From: Alphaproteobacteria bacterium
Lineage (GTDB): Bacteria > Pseudomonadota > Alphaproteobacteria > Caulobacterales > Caulobacteraceae
Direction of reading: 5' to 3'
DNA length: 64,000 bases
Assembly: GCA_018821435.1 (NCBI GenBank)
Contig: JAHJME010000042.1
Span: 81,001-145,000, forward strand
A program made the position numbers and the translations under genes. Under the pieces are notes generated by a model. That model saw only the letters and a program-made list of their open reading frames with translations. It was not told where the DNA came from and ran no database searches. Below are positions 54,672 to 63,293 of the stretch, piece by piece. Each line of letters begins with the position of its first letter. The stretch's first letter is position 1.

Positions 54672-55577
54672 ATGATCGTGCCGGTACGACCGCCATCACT
54701 GAGGGCCATCGCGGCTTTCGAGGCCGCGGCCCGGCATGAGAGCTTCACCAAGGCCGCCGACGAACTGAACCTGACGCAGAGCGCCATCAGCCATGCGATC
54801 CGGTCGCTGGAGCTGCGGCTTGGCGTCGATCTCTTCGACCGGTTCGGCCGCACGGTGGCCCTGACCGAGGCCGGCCGCACCTTCGTCAGCCGTCTCCGGC
54901 TCAGCCTCAACCTGATTTCCGAGGCGTTCGAAACGCCCGCCCGGCCCGGCCGCGCTCGCCTGGTGATCGCCGCCACCGCCGGTATCGCCGAGCGGATCCT
55001 GGCCAACCGCCTGCCGGGCTTCCTGGCAGGCCATCCCGACCGGGAGCTGGAGCTGCGCACGGTCACCGGCGCGGCGGAAGTCAGCGCCGGCGAGGTCGAT
55101 GTGGCCATCCTGTATGGCGCAGGGGCCTGTGCGGGGCTCACCCAGCGCCGGCTGGCGGGCGAGGCGCTGTTCCCCGTGGCCGCGCCGGCCGTCGACCTGC
55201 CGCGTCGTCCCGAAGACCTGGTTCACGCGCCGCTCATCCACCAGCCCGAGCACCCGTGGCGAATGTGGCTGGAGCAGGTGGGCCTGAGCGACCTGCCCAC
55301 CCATGCGACGCTGACCGCCGACAGCCCCCTGGCGGCGCTGGAACTGGCCCGCAACGGCGCGGGCATCTGTCTCGCGCGCGGTCTGCTGGTTCGCGAGGAT
55401 CTGCGCGCCGGCCGCCTGGTGCGCCTCTTCGACGCCGAAGCGACCCTTCGCGAAGACTACACCGCCGTCTGGAACCCGGCCTCGCCGCGCGCCGACGTCA
55501 TCCGGCCCTTCGTGGACTGGCTGGCCGACGGCCTCGACGCCGGGCCGGCCGCCGCGCCGGCCCTGCACGCCGCCTAG
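54672..55577 (+). CDS. LysR family transcriptional regulator, GcvA-like
   Basis: A 301-residue LysR regulator with a GAGGAA ribosome-binding site. The winged HTH is at about 10-67 (LRAIAAFEAAARHESFTKAA, LNLTQSAISHAIRSLE, LGVDLFDRFGRTVALTEAG), then a two-lobe effector domain (about 93-290). The PPSLRAIAAFEAAARH start is typical of the GcvA/AmpR subgroup. The regulated operon may be divergent or distant; the neighbouring transglutaminase gene is in the same direction, 82 bp downstream. Confidence 0.9.
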   Translation: MIVPVRPPSLRAIAAFEAAARHESFTKAADELNLTQSAISHAIRSLELRLGVDLFDRFGRTVALTEAGRTFVSRLRLSLNLISEAFETPARPGRARLVIAATAGIAERILANRLPGFLAGHPDRELELRTVTGAAEVSAGEVDVAILYGAGACAGLTQRRLAGEALFPVAAPAVDLPRRPEDLVHAPLIHQPEHPWRMWLEQVGLSDLPTHATLTADSPLAALELARNGAGICLARGLLVREDLRAGRLVRLFDAEATLREDYTAVWNPASPRADVIRPFVDWLADGLDAGPAAAPALHAA

Positions 55578-55659
55578 GCACGGCGTCACACCCGCGACGC
55601 GCGATCCCTGATACAGCAACGCCCGCCGGCCTCGCGCGTTGGCGGGGCCCGGGGGACGC

Positions 55660-56436
55660 ATGCAATTCCAGATCCAAGCCGAGATGACCTATGACTTCGC
55701 CGAACGGTGCGAGGTCCTGCTGCTGCTCGAGGCGGCGCATGGGCCGGACCAGACGGTGCGGCGCGAGCGCCTGGACCTGAACCCCGCCGTCGACGTGGCC
55801 CGCCTGGACGACCCGTCGACCGGCGAACGCCGCGCGGTGTTCGCCGCTGAAGGGCGAGTCAGCTTGCGCTATGACGCCGATGTGTCGGTGTTGGACCGGG
55901 ACGCGACGCTGGAAGGGTCGGCCGCCCTGGCGATCCGCGACCTTCCGGGCGATGTGCTGCGTTACCTGCGCCCCAGCCGCTACTGCCCGTCCGACCGCTT
56001 CGAAAGCTTCGTGCAGCGTGAGTTCAGCGACCTGTCGGGCGGCGGCAAGGTGGCCCGGATGATGGCCTGGATCGCCGGCCATGTGGACTATCGCGCCGGC
56101 GTCAGCGACGCGACTTCCACCGCCCAGGACACCTTCGTCGACCGGGCCGGCGTCTGCCGCGACTTCGCTCATTTGGCCATAACCCTGTGCCGCGCCGCCG
56201 ACATCCCGGCCCGCGCCGTGAGCGCCTATGCCTGGAAGCTTGATCCGCCGGACATGCACGCCGTCGTTGAGGTCTATCTGGGCGGCCGTTGGCGCCTGAT
56301 CGACCCGACTGGCCTGGCGCCGATTGAAGGTCTGGTTCGCGTGGCCACAGGCCTGGACGCCGCCGACATCGCCTTCATGACCATCTTCGGACAGGCCGAA
56401 CTGGTCTCTCAGTCGTTCGCGATCCGGGAAGCTTAG
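55660..56436 (+). CDS. Transglutaminase-like cysteine protease-fold protein
   Basis: A 258-residue transglutaminase-superfamily protein, starting at the ATG at 55660 after GGGGGA. An N-terminal beta-sandwich (about 1-110) precedes the catalytic domain with Cys166 in DRAGVCRDFAHLA, His200 in DMHAVVEVYL and Asp215 in LIDPTG. Bacterial proteins of this type are cytoplasmic and likely amidohydrolases or proteases of unknown target. There is no signal peptide. It ends overlapping the small convergent gene by four bases. Confidence 0.88.
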   Translation: MQFQIQAEMTYDFAERCEVLLLLEAAHGPDQTVRRERLDLNPAVDVARLDDPSTGERRAVFAAEGRVSLRYDADVSVLDRDATLEGSAALAIRDLPGDVLRYLRPSRYCPSDRFESFVQREFSDLSGGGKVARMMAWIAGHVDYRAGVSDATSTAQDTFVDRAGVCRDFAHLAITLCRAADIPARAVSAYAWKLDPPDMHAVVEVYLGGRWRLIDPTGLAPIEGLVRVATGLDAADIAFMTIFGQAELVSQSFAIREA

Positions 56437-56606
56437 TGCGCGGGCCGCCGCGGCCGTGGCGTGGGCCGCGGCTCGTAGTATTCGGCCAGGCTTCGATACT
56501 CGGCCGCCACCTGTTCGAACTGCTCGCGGCCTCGACCCGACGCAGTCTCGTTCGCCAGGCGCTGAACTCTGTCGGCTTCCGCCCGATAATACTCGTTACG
56601 CCGCAC
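56433..56606 (-). CDS. Small acidic/basic 57-residue protein of unknown function
   Basis: A short gene starting at GTG 56606 with AGGAAA seven bases upstream. The product has a predicted helix-helix region: RRNEYYRAEADRVQRLANE, then GREQFEQVAAEYRSLAEYYE, ending in a Pro/Arg-rich tail. The layout resembles the small helical hypothetical proteins (MTxxxYRRxAExxxxLA type) common in alphaproteobacteria, whose function is unknown. Codon use follows the GC-rich norm. It lies convergent to the transglutaminase gene, before the terminator of the TonB receptor. Confidence 0.65.
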   Translation of the reverse strand: MRRNEYYRAEADRVQRLANETASGRGREQFEQVAAEYRSLAEYYEPRPTPRPRRPAH

Positions 56607-56670
56607 GCCGGGTTTCCTACAGCCTCTGCCATGGGAATTGCCGGGCGGGCGGTGGGTTCCGCAGGGCGCA

Positions 56671-56700
56671 AAGAAAAGGCCCCCGCTCGCGCGGGGGCCC
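56671..56700 (-). terminator. Strong rho-independent terminator of the TonB receptor
   Basis: GGCCCCCGC/GCGGGGGCC with a short TCGC loop (56679-56700), followed on the minus strand by CTTTTCTTT (56678-56670). It lies 25 bases after the receptor stop. Confidence 0.92.
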
Positions 56701-56724
56701 AGGCCGAGATCGAGAGGGATCTCT

Positions 56725-59700
56725 TTAGAAGTCGGCGGTCAGGCCGATGAACAGGTAGCGACCGAAGCTGTCGTAGACCTGCGGCCAGGTGTTGCCGTTG
56801 CAGGGACCGCTGGGGCAGTTGGACGAGCCGGTCAGCGGCGGATCCTTGTCGAACAGATTGTTCACCCCGGCGCGGAAGTTGAGGTTGTCGCGCATCGTCC
56901 ACGACGCCGTCAGGTCGAAGTAGTCCCGCGAGGCCAGCGTCTTGTCCGTGGCGTATTGGATGCCCGGATTGTTGAGCTGCGGGTGGTCGTCGTAGGCGTC
57001 CAGCGTCACCTTGTCGAAGTGGCGCCATTGCAGGCTGACCGAGAAGTTCTTGAACCACTCGCCGTACTCCAGCGGGGTGGCCCAGGTGACGCGGGCCTTG
57101 TGGCGCCACTTCGGGTTCGGGGAGGTGAAGCCCGACGAGACCGAGCAGATCGTGCCGTAGAGGCCGGCGCAGTCGAACGCGTCGTCGCCCGGCAGGGCCT
57201 GCGCCTCCAGCTTGTCGAGATAGGTCCCGACGAAGTTGAAGGACATGGAGCCCATGTTCTGTTCGTCCAGGTTCAGGCGGTAGCCGACGTTCATGTCGAA
57301 GCCGGTCGTCCGGATCGAACCGATGTTGACGGTCTGATCGTCGACGAAGCCCTGGTTCGACAGCCAGATCGAACCCTGGGCGTCGCGGTTGACGAGCGCG
57401 CAGAAGCTGCGGTCCTGCTGGCCGACGCAGCGGTTGATGATCACGTCCGCGCCGATGTTCGAGATGTAGTCCTTCACCTTGATATCGAACCAGTCGATCG
57501 AGGCGTTGAAGCCGGGCAGGAAGCTCGGCTGTAACACCAGGCCCAGCGTGTAGGTGTCGCTGGTTTCCGGATCGAGGTTCGTATTGCCGGCGAAGCGGCC
57601 GTTGTACTGGGCGGCCGGGTTGGCCTCGATGGCCAGCACCTGGGCGGTGGTCAGGTTGAACAACGAGGCGCAGCGCGCGACCAGCGGGTCGTTGGCCGCC
57701 AGGCCGGCGCAGGGGTCCTGCGTGCCGTCCAGGGCGACGTTCCGGGGGCTGAACAGTTCCAGGATGTGCGGCGCGCGGACGGCGCGGTTGTAGCCGCCGC
57801 GAACCCGCAGGCCATCGACGGGCTCCCAGTCGCCGGCCAGCTTGTACGTCTCCGTGGTGCCGACCGAGGAGTAGTCGGAGTAGCGGAAGGCCGTTTCGAA
57901 CGTCAGCGACTTGGCCAATGGAGCGTCCTGCAGGATCGGCACCCGCGCTTCGGCGAAGACTTCATAGACGTCGAACGAGCCGTTGACCGGCGGGTTGGCG
58001 CCGCCGGCGCCGTTCAGTTGACCTGACGCCGCCACGAAGTCGGCTTGGTAGTCCATCGTCTCGCGGCGGTACTCCGCGCCGATCGACACGCCGACGCCGT
58101 CCTTGGCCCACGGCATCTTCACGCCGTACTCGGTCAGGTCGCCGCCGATGTTGAAGTTCACCACGCGCTCGAACAGGTTGCCGGTCTGGGTGGCCGGGGT
58201 TTCCAGATAGTTCAGCGCCGCCGGGGTGACGCCGCCCAGCTGCATGATGTTGTAGGGCACGCAGGCCAGGTCGGTGCCGTTGACCACGGAGGCGCAGGTC
58301 GGCACGCCGTTCACCGAGACGACGTTCAGCGCGTTGTTGATCGCGCCGGTGCGGAAGAACCCGGTCTGGATCTGGCCGAACGACACGCGGCCGTACTGCA
58401 TGGCGAAGTCGTAGTTCCAGTTGTCGTTCAGCGCGCCGCGCATCCCGACCACATAGCGGTATTGCTGGTGCTGGGTGGTGCCCTGACGGCCGCCGCCCTC
58501 GACGTTTCGGCGGGCGATGGTGCCGGTGAACGTGCCGCCCGGATTGGTGGCGCAGGTGCCGCCGCCCGACGCCGCCGTGGCGCCGAGCAGGCCGCGCTGT
58601 TGGGCGGAGAGGAACGGGTTGGCGCAGTTCACCGAGAACGTGCCGGCGAAGATACCGCCCGCCGCGATCTGGTACGTGGACGTGTCGTCCATGAACATCA
58701 CGTCCATGTAGGCGGTCGCCCAGTCGTTGATCTCATAGTTGGCGAAGGCGCCCAGGACGTAGCGGTCGTCGGGGCGCTGGTAATAGTTCTGCGGGCCGAA
58801 GTTGAAGACGTCGCGTGCGGCGACGCGCGGGCGGAACGTGTTGCCCGGGCCGGTGATGTCGACGACGTTGGCGCCGAAGCGCGCCGGGAAGGCGGTGCCG
58901 GAACCGCCGCAACCGGCGGCGGCGAAGGTGGCGCCCGAGTTCAGCGTACAGGCCGAGAAGTCGCGGTTGCCCTGGAAGATGGGCTCCACGTGGCGGTAGC
59001 CGGCGTAGGCGGTGACATTGCCCTTACCGTCCGGCGAGTTGACGCCGAGGATCAGCGTGACCTGCGAGCTTTCGCCGTCACGGACGTTGCCCTTCGGGAG
59101 CCTGAAGAACTCGGGGCTGGCGGCGGTGGCCGCCTTGGCGCGCACGACGTCGGCGATCGCGTTGCCGTTGTCGTGTTGATAGAGCCCGTACTGGGCGTCG
59201 ACCCGGATGCCTTCGAAGTTGCGGGACATGATGAAGTTGACGACGCCGGCCACGGCGTCGGCGCCGTACACCGCCGAGGCGCCGCCCGTCAGCACGTCGA
59301 CGCGCTCGATCAGCGCCGAGGGGATGAAGTTCAGGTCGGGGGCCAGCGAACCGCCAAGGGTGTTCGGCGTGCCGGGCATCAGGCGACGGCCATCGATCAA
59401 CACCTGGGTGCGGGTGGCGCCCAGGCCGCGGAGGCTGACGGTCGCCGTGCCGGTCGAGCCGTTGGACAGCGCCGAGCCCTGGGCCGCGAAGGCCTGCGGC
59501 AGGCTGTTGATCATGTCTTCCACCCGGGTGACGCCGGCGCCGCGGATGTCGGCGGCGCTCACGGCCGTGACCGGGCTGACGCTTTCCAGGTTCGGCGACG
59601 GGATGCGGGTCCCGGTCACGACCACTTCGGAAACTTCGTCGGCGCCGCCGGTCTGGGCGGCGGCGGGTGTCGCAACGCCCAAAAGGGCCACCCCACAGAT

Positions 59701-59745
59701 CATCGAAGACGCCAGAAGGCGCTCGCGCGTTCTCTTGATGCTCAA
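56725..59745 (-). CDS. TonB-dependent receptor, large form
   Basis: A 1006-residue outer-membrane receptor with signal peptide (LLASSMICGVALLGVATPAAAQ). The TonB box region is DEVSEVVVTGTRIPSPNLES, the plug includes VSLRGLGATRTQVLIDGRRL and GASAVYGADAVAGVVNFIM, and the barrel ends in FIGLTADF. This belongs to the group annotated as TonB-dependent receptors of the CirA/maltose-like type in Caulobacterales. A strong terminator follows and a 505-bp regulatory gap precedes it. The ligand is unknown. Confidence 0.92.
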   Translation of the reverse strand: MSIKRTRERLLASSMICGVALLGVATPAAAQTGGADEVSEVVVTGTRIPSPNLESVSPVTAVSAADIRGAGVTRVEDMINSLPQAFAAQGSALSNGSTGTATVSLRGLGATRTQVLIDGRRLMPGTPNTLGGSLAPDLNFIPSALIERVDVLTGGASAVYGADAVAGVVNFIMSRNFEGIRVDAQYGLYQHDNGNAIADVVRAKAATAASPEFFRLPKGNVRDGESSQVTLILGVNSPDGKGNVTAYAGYRHVEPIFQGNRDFSACTLNSGATFAAAGCGGSGTAFPARFGANVVDITGPGNTFRPRVAARDVFNFGPQNYYQRPDDRYVLGAFANYEINDWATAYMDVMFMDDTSTYQIAAGGIFAGTFSVNCANPFLSAQQRGLLGATAASGGGTCATNPGGTFTGTIARRNVEGGGRQGTTQHQQYRYVVGMRGALNDNWNYDFAMQYGRVSFGQIQTGFFRTGAINNALNVVSVNGVPTCASVVNGTDLACVPYNIMQLGGVTPAALNYLETPATQTGNLFERVVNFNIGGDLTEYGVKMPWAKDGVGVSIGAEYRRETMDYQADFVAASGQLNGAGGANPPVNGSFDVYEVFAEARVPILQDAPLAKSLTFETAFRYSDYSSVGTTETYKLAGDWEPVDGLRVRGGYNRAVRAPHILELFSPRNVALDGTQDPCAGLAANDPLVARCASLFNLTTAQVLAIEANPAAQYNGRFAGNTNLDPETSDTYTLGLVLQPSFLPGFNASIDWFDIKVKDYISNIGADVIINRCVGQQDRSFCALVNRDAQGSIWLSNQGFVDDQTVNIGSIRTTGFDMNVGYRLNLDEQNMGSMSFNFVGTYLDKLEAQALPGDDAFDCAGLYGTICSVSSGFTSPNPKWRHKARVTWATPLEYGEWFKNFSVSLQWRHFDKVTLDAYDDHPQLNNPGIQYATDKTLASRDYFDLTASWTMRDNLNFRAGVNNLFDKDPPLTGSSNCPSGPCNGNTWPQVYDSFGRYLFIGLTADF

Positions 59746-59910
59746 GGTCTAAATCCTCCAGCGGCCGGCGGCTCTTGAGCCTCGGCCGATCCCCACATGA
59801 AAGGCACGGCCCCCAACGCAGCCGGAGGAGCCGACTGCGCGCCCGAGCGCCGCTGGAGAAAAACTATTGTCGCGTGCAGCCGACCTTTACTGAATTTGTC
59901 TTATGCGACC

Positions 59911-59933
59911 CATGAATTTACCTCATGTGAGGT
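59911..59933. promoter_or_regulatory. Operator-like dyad, copy 1
   Basis: CATGA-N7-TCATG, the right half continuing as TCATGTGAGGT, which itself contains the dyad ACCTCA-TG-TGAGGT (59920-59933). Nineteen of 23 positions match copy 2. Confidence 0.6.
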
Positions 59934-60131
59934 TCGCCAAAGTTCGCGAAGCCGTCCGCCGAATCAATCTAAAAAGTATATAAAAACAACACTCTAACTC
60001 GCACCTGATCGCGACCTTGCAGCCGCCTGATCTGCGCGAGCGCCAGATCATCGATGAAGTCGTTCCTGGCAGAATGTTGCAAAAAGAAAACAGCGGTTGA
60101 CCATGGTCACAATTGTCACAGCGAGGTGACA

Positions 60132-60154
60132 CATGAAATCACTTCATGTGAAGT
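60132..60154. promoter_or_regulatory. Operator-like dyad, copy 2
   Basis: CATGA-N7-TCATG with the inner dyad ACTTCA-TG-TGAAGT (60141-60154) and the overlapping repeat CACATGAA-N5-TTCATGTG (60130-60150). Same orientation as copy 1 and 221 bp from it. Confidence 0.6.
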
Positions 60155-60250
60155 ATGACGAGAAGTCGTCACCGACTTTATTCTACGCGGTCTAAAGTCC
60201 TCGTGCGCCGGGACCCAACCCGGCGGCCTCGCCCCGGGACGGACGCCATC

Positions 60251-61027
60251 ATGACCGCAGTCGCCTTCGAATTCGCCGCCGGCGGGGTCCCCGCGCGGGC
60301 CGACGCGACGCAAGGATCGCCCCGCGTGCTGTGGATCGACGCGGACGCCGTCTCCATCGAGCCCGGCCTGGACATGCTGCGCCGCCACGGCTTCGAGGTG
60401 GAGCGCGCCGACTCGGCCGCCGAGGCTCAGCCCACGCTGGACGCCCGCGGCTGCGACCTGGTGATCCTGGAGACCGCTCTGCCCGACGCCGACGGCCTGG
60501 CGCTGTGCCGCAAGCTGTCCGAGGCCGAGACCGCGCCGGTCCTGGTGGTGGCCCGCGCCGCCGACACCCTGGACCGAGTCGCCGGCCTGGAGTTCGGCGC
60601 CGACGACGTCCTGCCGAAGACCACCCACCCGCTGGAGCTTCTGGCCAAGGTGCGCGCCCTGCTGCGCCGCGCCGCCCGCCAGGCCCGCCACACCGCCCAG
60701 GCCGAGCTGGAAACCTGGCGCTTCGACGCCGAGCTGGGCTACGTCACCGCGCCCTCCGGCCGCACCGTGCGGCTCAGCCCCGCCGACGCCGCCCTGCTCC
60801 GCGCCCTGGCAGGCCGTCCGGGGGTGGTGCTGCACCGCGACGCCCTGGTGGCCCTGCTGCACGGCGACGGCGCCACAGCCGGGGGCCGGTCCATCGATGC
60901 GCGGGTCGCGCGGCTGCGCCGCACGCTGTCCGCCTGTGACGGCGCGGGCGACATGATCAAGACGCTGCGCGGGGGCGGCTACCTGTTCCAGGCCCAGGTC
61001 ACGCCCCGAGGTGGGATGGCGGCCTGA
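60251..61027 (+). CDS. Orphan OmpR-family response regulator with degenerate receiver
   Basis: A 258-residue protein with receiver (about 25-140) and winged-helix Trans_reg_C DNA-binding domain (about 160-250, with SPADAALLRALAGRPGVVLHR and SIDARVARLRRTL, and the wing IKTLRGGGYLF). The phospho-acceptor Asp is Glu74 (DLVILETALPDADG), and the conserved Thr after the fourth strand is Ala101 (VLVVARAAD), while Asp30 and Lys123 remain. It therefore should not be phosphorylated normally and may be constitutively active. The start at 60251 was chosen over 60155 because family sequence starts there. No kinase is adjacent. Confidence 0.85.
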   Translation: MTAVAFEFAAGGVPARADATQGSPRVLWIDADAVSIEPGLDMLRRHGFEVERADSAAEAQPTLDARGCDLVILETALPDADGLALCRKLSEAETAPVLVVARAADTLDRVAGLEFGADDVLPKTTHPLELLAKVRALLRRAARQARHTAQAELETWRFDAELGYVTAPSGRTVRLSPADAALLRALAGRPGVVLHRDALVALLHGDGATAGGRSIDARVARLRRTLSACDGAGDMIKTLRGGGYLFQAQVTPRGGMAA

Positions 61028-61046
61028 GCCCGCCGCGGGCCGCCGA

Positions 61047-62171
61047 TCAGGTAAGGTAGTCCATGAGGCTGGGCTGACCCGTCGTTTCGCTTCCGCCGCC
61101 GTAGAGCCCGCCGGCCAGGCTGGCGCCCATCGAGGTCAGCTTCTGCGAGGTCTGGTAGTTCTGGACCAGCTTCGCATAGAGCTCGGGGGTCCAGCCCTGG
61201 GCCTCGCGCTCCTCGGCGCTCATCCCGGCATAGCGCGCGATCAGGTCACGTCCCAGCGTGGCGGAGCTGCCGGCGGCGATGTTGGAGCCGTAGGCCTCGG
61301 TCATCCGCTCGTTGGTCCGGTCGCGCATCTCGACCTGGGCGGCGCGGGTCTCGGCGGGGGAGAACAGGCCGCCCTTGTTCAAGGCCATGGCCGCCAGCGC
61401 CCGATCGTCGAAGTCGGCCAGGCTGATCGCGGCGTCCGGATCGCCGGCCTTGGCGTACTGGGCGTTCAGCGCCGCGCGCACGTCGTCGGCGACCTTGGTG
61501 ATGTCGCGTGGACCGACGATCGGCGTGTCCTCGGCCTGCGCGGCGATATAGGCCGCCACCGGATCGTTCGGCAGCTTGGGCGCGACGCCCGGCGTGGCCG
61601 TCGCCTGTTCGTAGCCCTTGGCCAGCACCTCGCGCTGGGCGATCCACTTGGCCGAGGCTTTCTCTTCCGGACCGGCCTTGTCCAGGTAGGCCAGGGCCGC
61701 CTTGTAGATGCCGGCGTAGTCGCCTGTGATCCGGCTGGCCGCCACGGGGCCGGCCAGGGTGTCCTCGAACTGGAACGCCATCGTCGCCGACGCCAGCGTC
61801 TGCTCCGTCGCGGAGAAGCCCCCACCGGCATTGGAGGCCACGGCGAACAGGCTGCGGCGGTCCAGGCCGCCCAGATCGATCGTCGCGCGCCCGTCGATGA
61901 TGGCCACCTTGGTGTTGGCCTGGGCCAGCAGCTTGTCGATGGCCGACCGCGCCGCGGCCGCGATGCTGGCGATGGTCGGGGCCTCCGCCTGGGCCTTCAG
62001 GGCCGCCTTGGCCGCGTCCGACAGGGTGACCTTCACGGCGCTCGCGGCGGGGGCCGGCGTCGAGGTCGCCTCGCCCTGCGGCGCGGCGGGCGTCGGCGTT
62101 GGGACGGGGGCCGGCGCCGTGTAGGTCGAAGCGTTGGCGGCGGCGTAGGGAAGCGAGCTGATCGACGTCAT
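61047..62171 (-). CDS. Conserved-type hypothetical protein with Ala/Pro-rich N terminus
   Basis: A 374-residue protein of unknown function, not recognised in any family. The first ~45 residues are a low-complexity Ala/Pro/Thr segment (YTAPAPVPTPTPAAPQG) with no signal peptide, then a mostly helical, alanine-rich domain to about residue 350 (VKVTLSDAAKAALKAQAEA, RSLFAVASNAGGGFSATEQ, KLPNDPVAAYIAAQAEDTP). The Ala/Pro start and GGG tail resemble some flagellar or surface-associated proteins, but this is weak. It converges on the orphan regulator gene. Confidence 0.6.
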   Translation of the reverse strand: MTSISSLPYAAANASTYTAPAPVPTPTPAAPQGEATSTPAPAASAVKVTLSDAAKAALKAQAEAPTIASIAAAARSAIDKLLAQANTKVAIIDGRATIDLGGLDRRSLFAVASNAGGGFSATEQTLASATMAFQFEDTLAGPVAASRITGDYAGIYKAALAYLDKAGPEEKASAKWIAQREVLAKGYEQATATPGVAPKLPNDPVAAYIAAQAEDTPIVGPRDITKVADDVRAALNAQYAKAGDPDAAISLADFDDRALAAMALNKGGLFSPAETRAAQVEMRDRTNERMTEAYGSNIAAGSSATLGRDLIARYAGMSAEEREAQGWTPELYAKLVQNYQTSQKLTSMGASLAGGLYGGGSETTGQPSLMDYLT

Positions 62172-62423
62172 GACGCGGGTTCCCGGGGGCTTTGACAGCC
62201 TTAAGATGCAATCGTCGGGCCAGGAGAAATGCGCCTGTTTTCAATGGCCCGGATCGTTAACGGCGCCTTCTGCCGAGTCACCGGCGACACCCCATGCGTT
62301 TTTGCCCAGTGGGCCGGCCAGGCCGCCGTGAACGGCTCCCCTCGGAAAAACCACCGTCGCGCTAACCCCCTTTGTCGGTCGGCTGCGTAGATCGTCATGC
62401 AAGGGCCAAGGGAGGCATGCGTG

Positions 62424-63251
62424 ATGACGACAGCAAAGCAAGCGGTGACGGGCGTGCGACGTCGGGCGATCCTGGCGACGGTGCTGGCGGCGGTCGGGTT
62501 CGCCGGGGTGGCGGAGGCCCAGGTCGCCGAGGATCTCGTGAACCTGACGGTGGTCGATCAGGACACAGGCCAGCCGTTGCGGGTGTGGCGACACAAGGGG
62601 CGCGCCTATGTCGCCGGCCAGCCCGGCGCCCGCTACGGCCTGCGCGTCACCAACAACACCGGCGCCCGCCTGCTGGTGGTGATGTCGGTCGACGGGGTCA
62701 ACGTCTTGACCGGGCAGACGGCCGGCTACGGCCAGCGCGGCTATGTGTTCGATCCGTACCAGTCCTACGACGTGAGCGGCTGGCGCAAATCCGATTCCGA
62801 GATCGCGGCGTTCAACTTCGCGCCGCTGCCGAAGTCCTATGCGGCGCGCACAGGCCGCCCCGGCGACGTGGGCGTCATCGGCGTGGCGGTCTTCAAGGAG
62901 CGGATCGTCCTGCCCGCGCCGGCGCCCATGGCGGCGGAGTCCAGGTCGTCGGCGCGCGACGACATGTCCGAGATCGTGGTCACCGGCTCCCGCGTCGCGC
63001 CCTCAGCCCGCGCGCGGTCCGAGGAAAAGCTGGGCACCGGACACGGCGCGCGGGAACGCTCCATCGTGACCGCCGTGGCCTTCGAGCGGGCGACCGCCGC
63101 CCCGCAACTCGTCCGACAGATCGAGTACGACACCTACGACAACCTCGCGGCGCTGGGCGTGATTCGCCGGCCGCAGGCGCCGGAGCCCAGACCCCGGCCG
63201 TTCCCGGCCCCCAGGACCGGGTACGTGCCCGATCCGCCGGGCATGCCTTAG
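62424..63251 (+). CDS. Exported protein with TonB-receptor-like motif, linked to ECF sigma factor
   Basis: A 275-residue secreted protein; signal peptide RRRAILATVLAAVGFAGVAEAQ. The first domain (about 30-165) reads LTVVDQDTGQPLRVWRHKG and YGLRVTNNTGARLLVVMSVDGVNVL, an immunoglobulin-like beta fold. Around residues 180-190 comes DDMSEIVVTGSRV, the exact style of sequence that precedes the plug of TonB-dependent receptors, then a Pro/Arg-rich tail. There is no barrel. The ATG at 62424 follows GGGAGG. The ECF sigma gene starts 43 bases downstream, so this may be part of its regulon or signalling unit. Confidence 0.7.
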   Translation: MTTAKQAVTGVRRRAILATVLAAVGFAGVAEAQVAEDLVNLTVVDQDTGQPLRVWRHKGRAYVAGQPGARYGLRVTNNTGARLLVVMSVDGVNVLTGQTAGYGQRGYVFDPYQSYDVSGWRKSDSEIAAFNFAPLPKSYAARTGRPGDVGVIGVAVFKERIVLPAPAPMAAESRSSARDDMSEIVVTGSRVAPSARARSEEKLGTGHGARERSIVTAVAFERATAAPQLVRQIEYDTYDNLAALGVIRRPQAPEPRPRPFPAPRTGYVPDPPGMP

Positions 63252-63293
63252 GCGTTTGCGCGTCGGGCCGTGCAACCGCTAGGCTTGGTCTTG

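Larger units (their letters stand above)
59746..60250. other. 505-bp divergent regulatory region
   Basis: No gene is supported here. The region is markedly AT-rich around 59930-60000 and 60060-60200 and contains two copies of a dyad element (listed separately), one 166 bp upstream of the receptor start and one 97 bp upstream of the orphan regulator start. It probably holds promoters for both genes. Confidence 0.7.
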
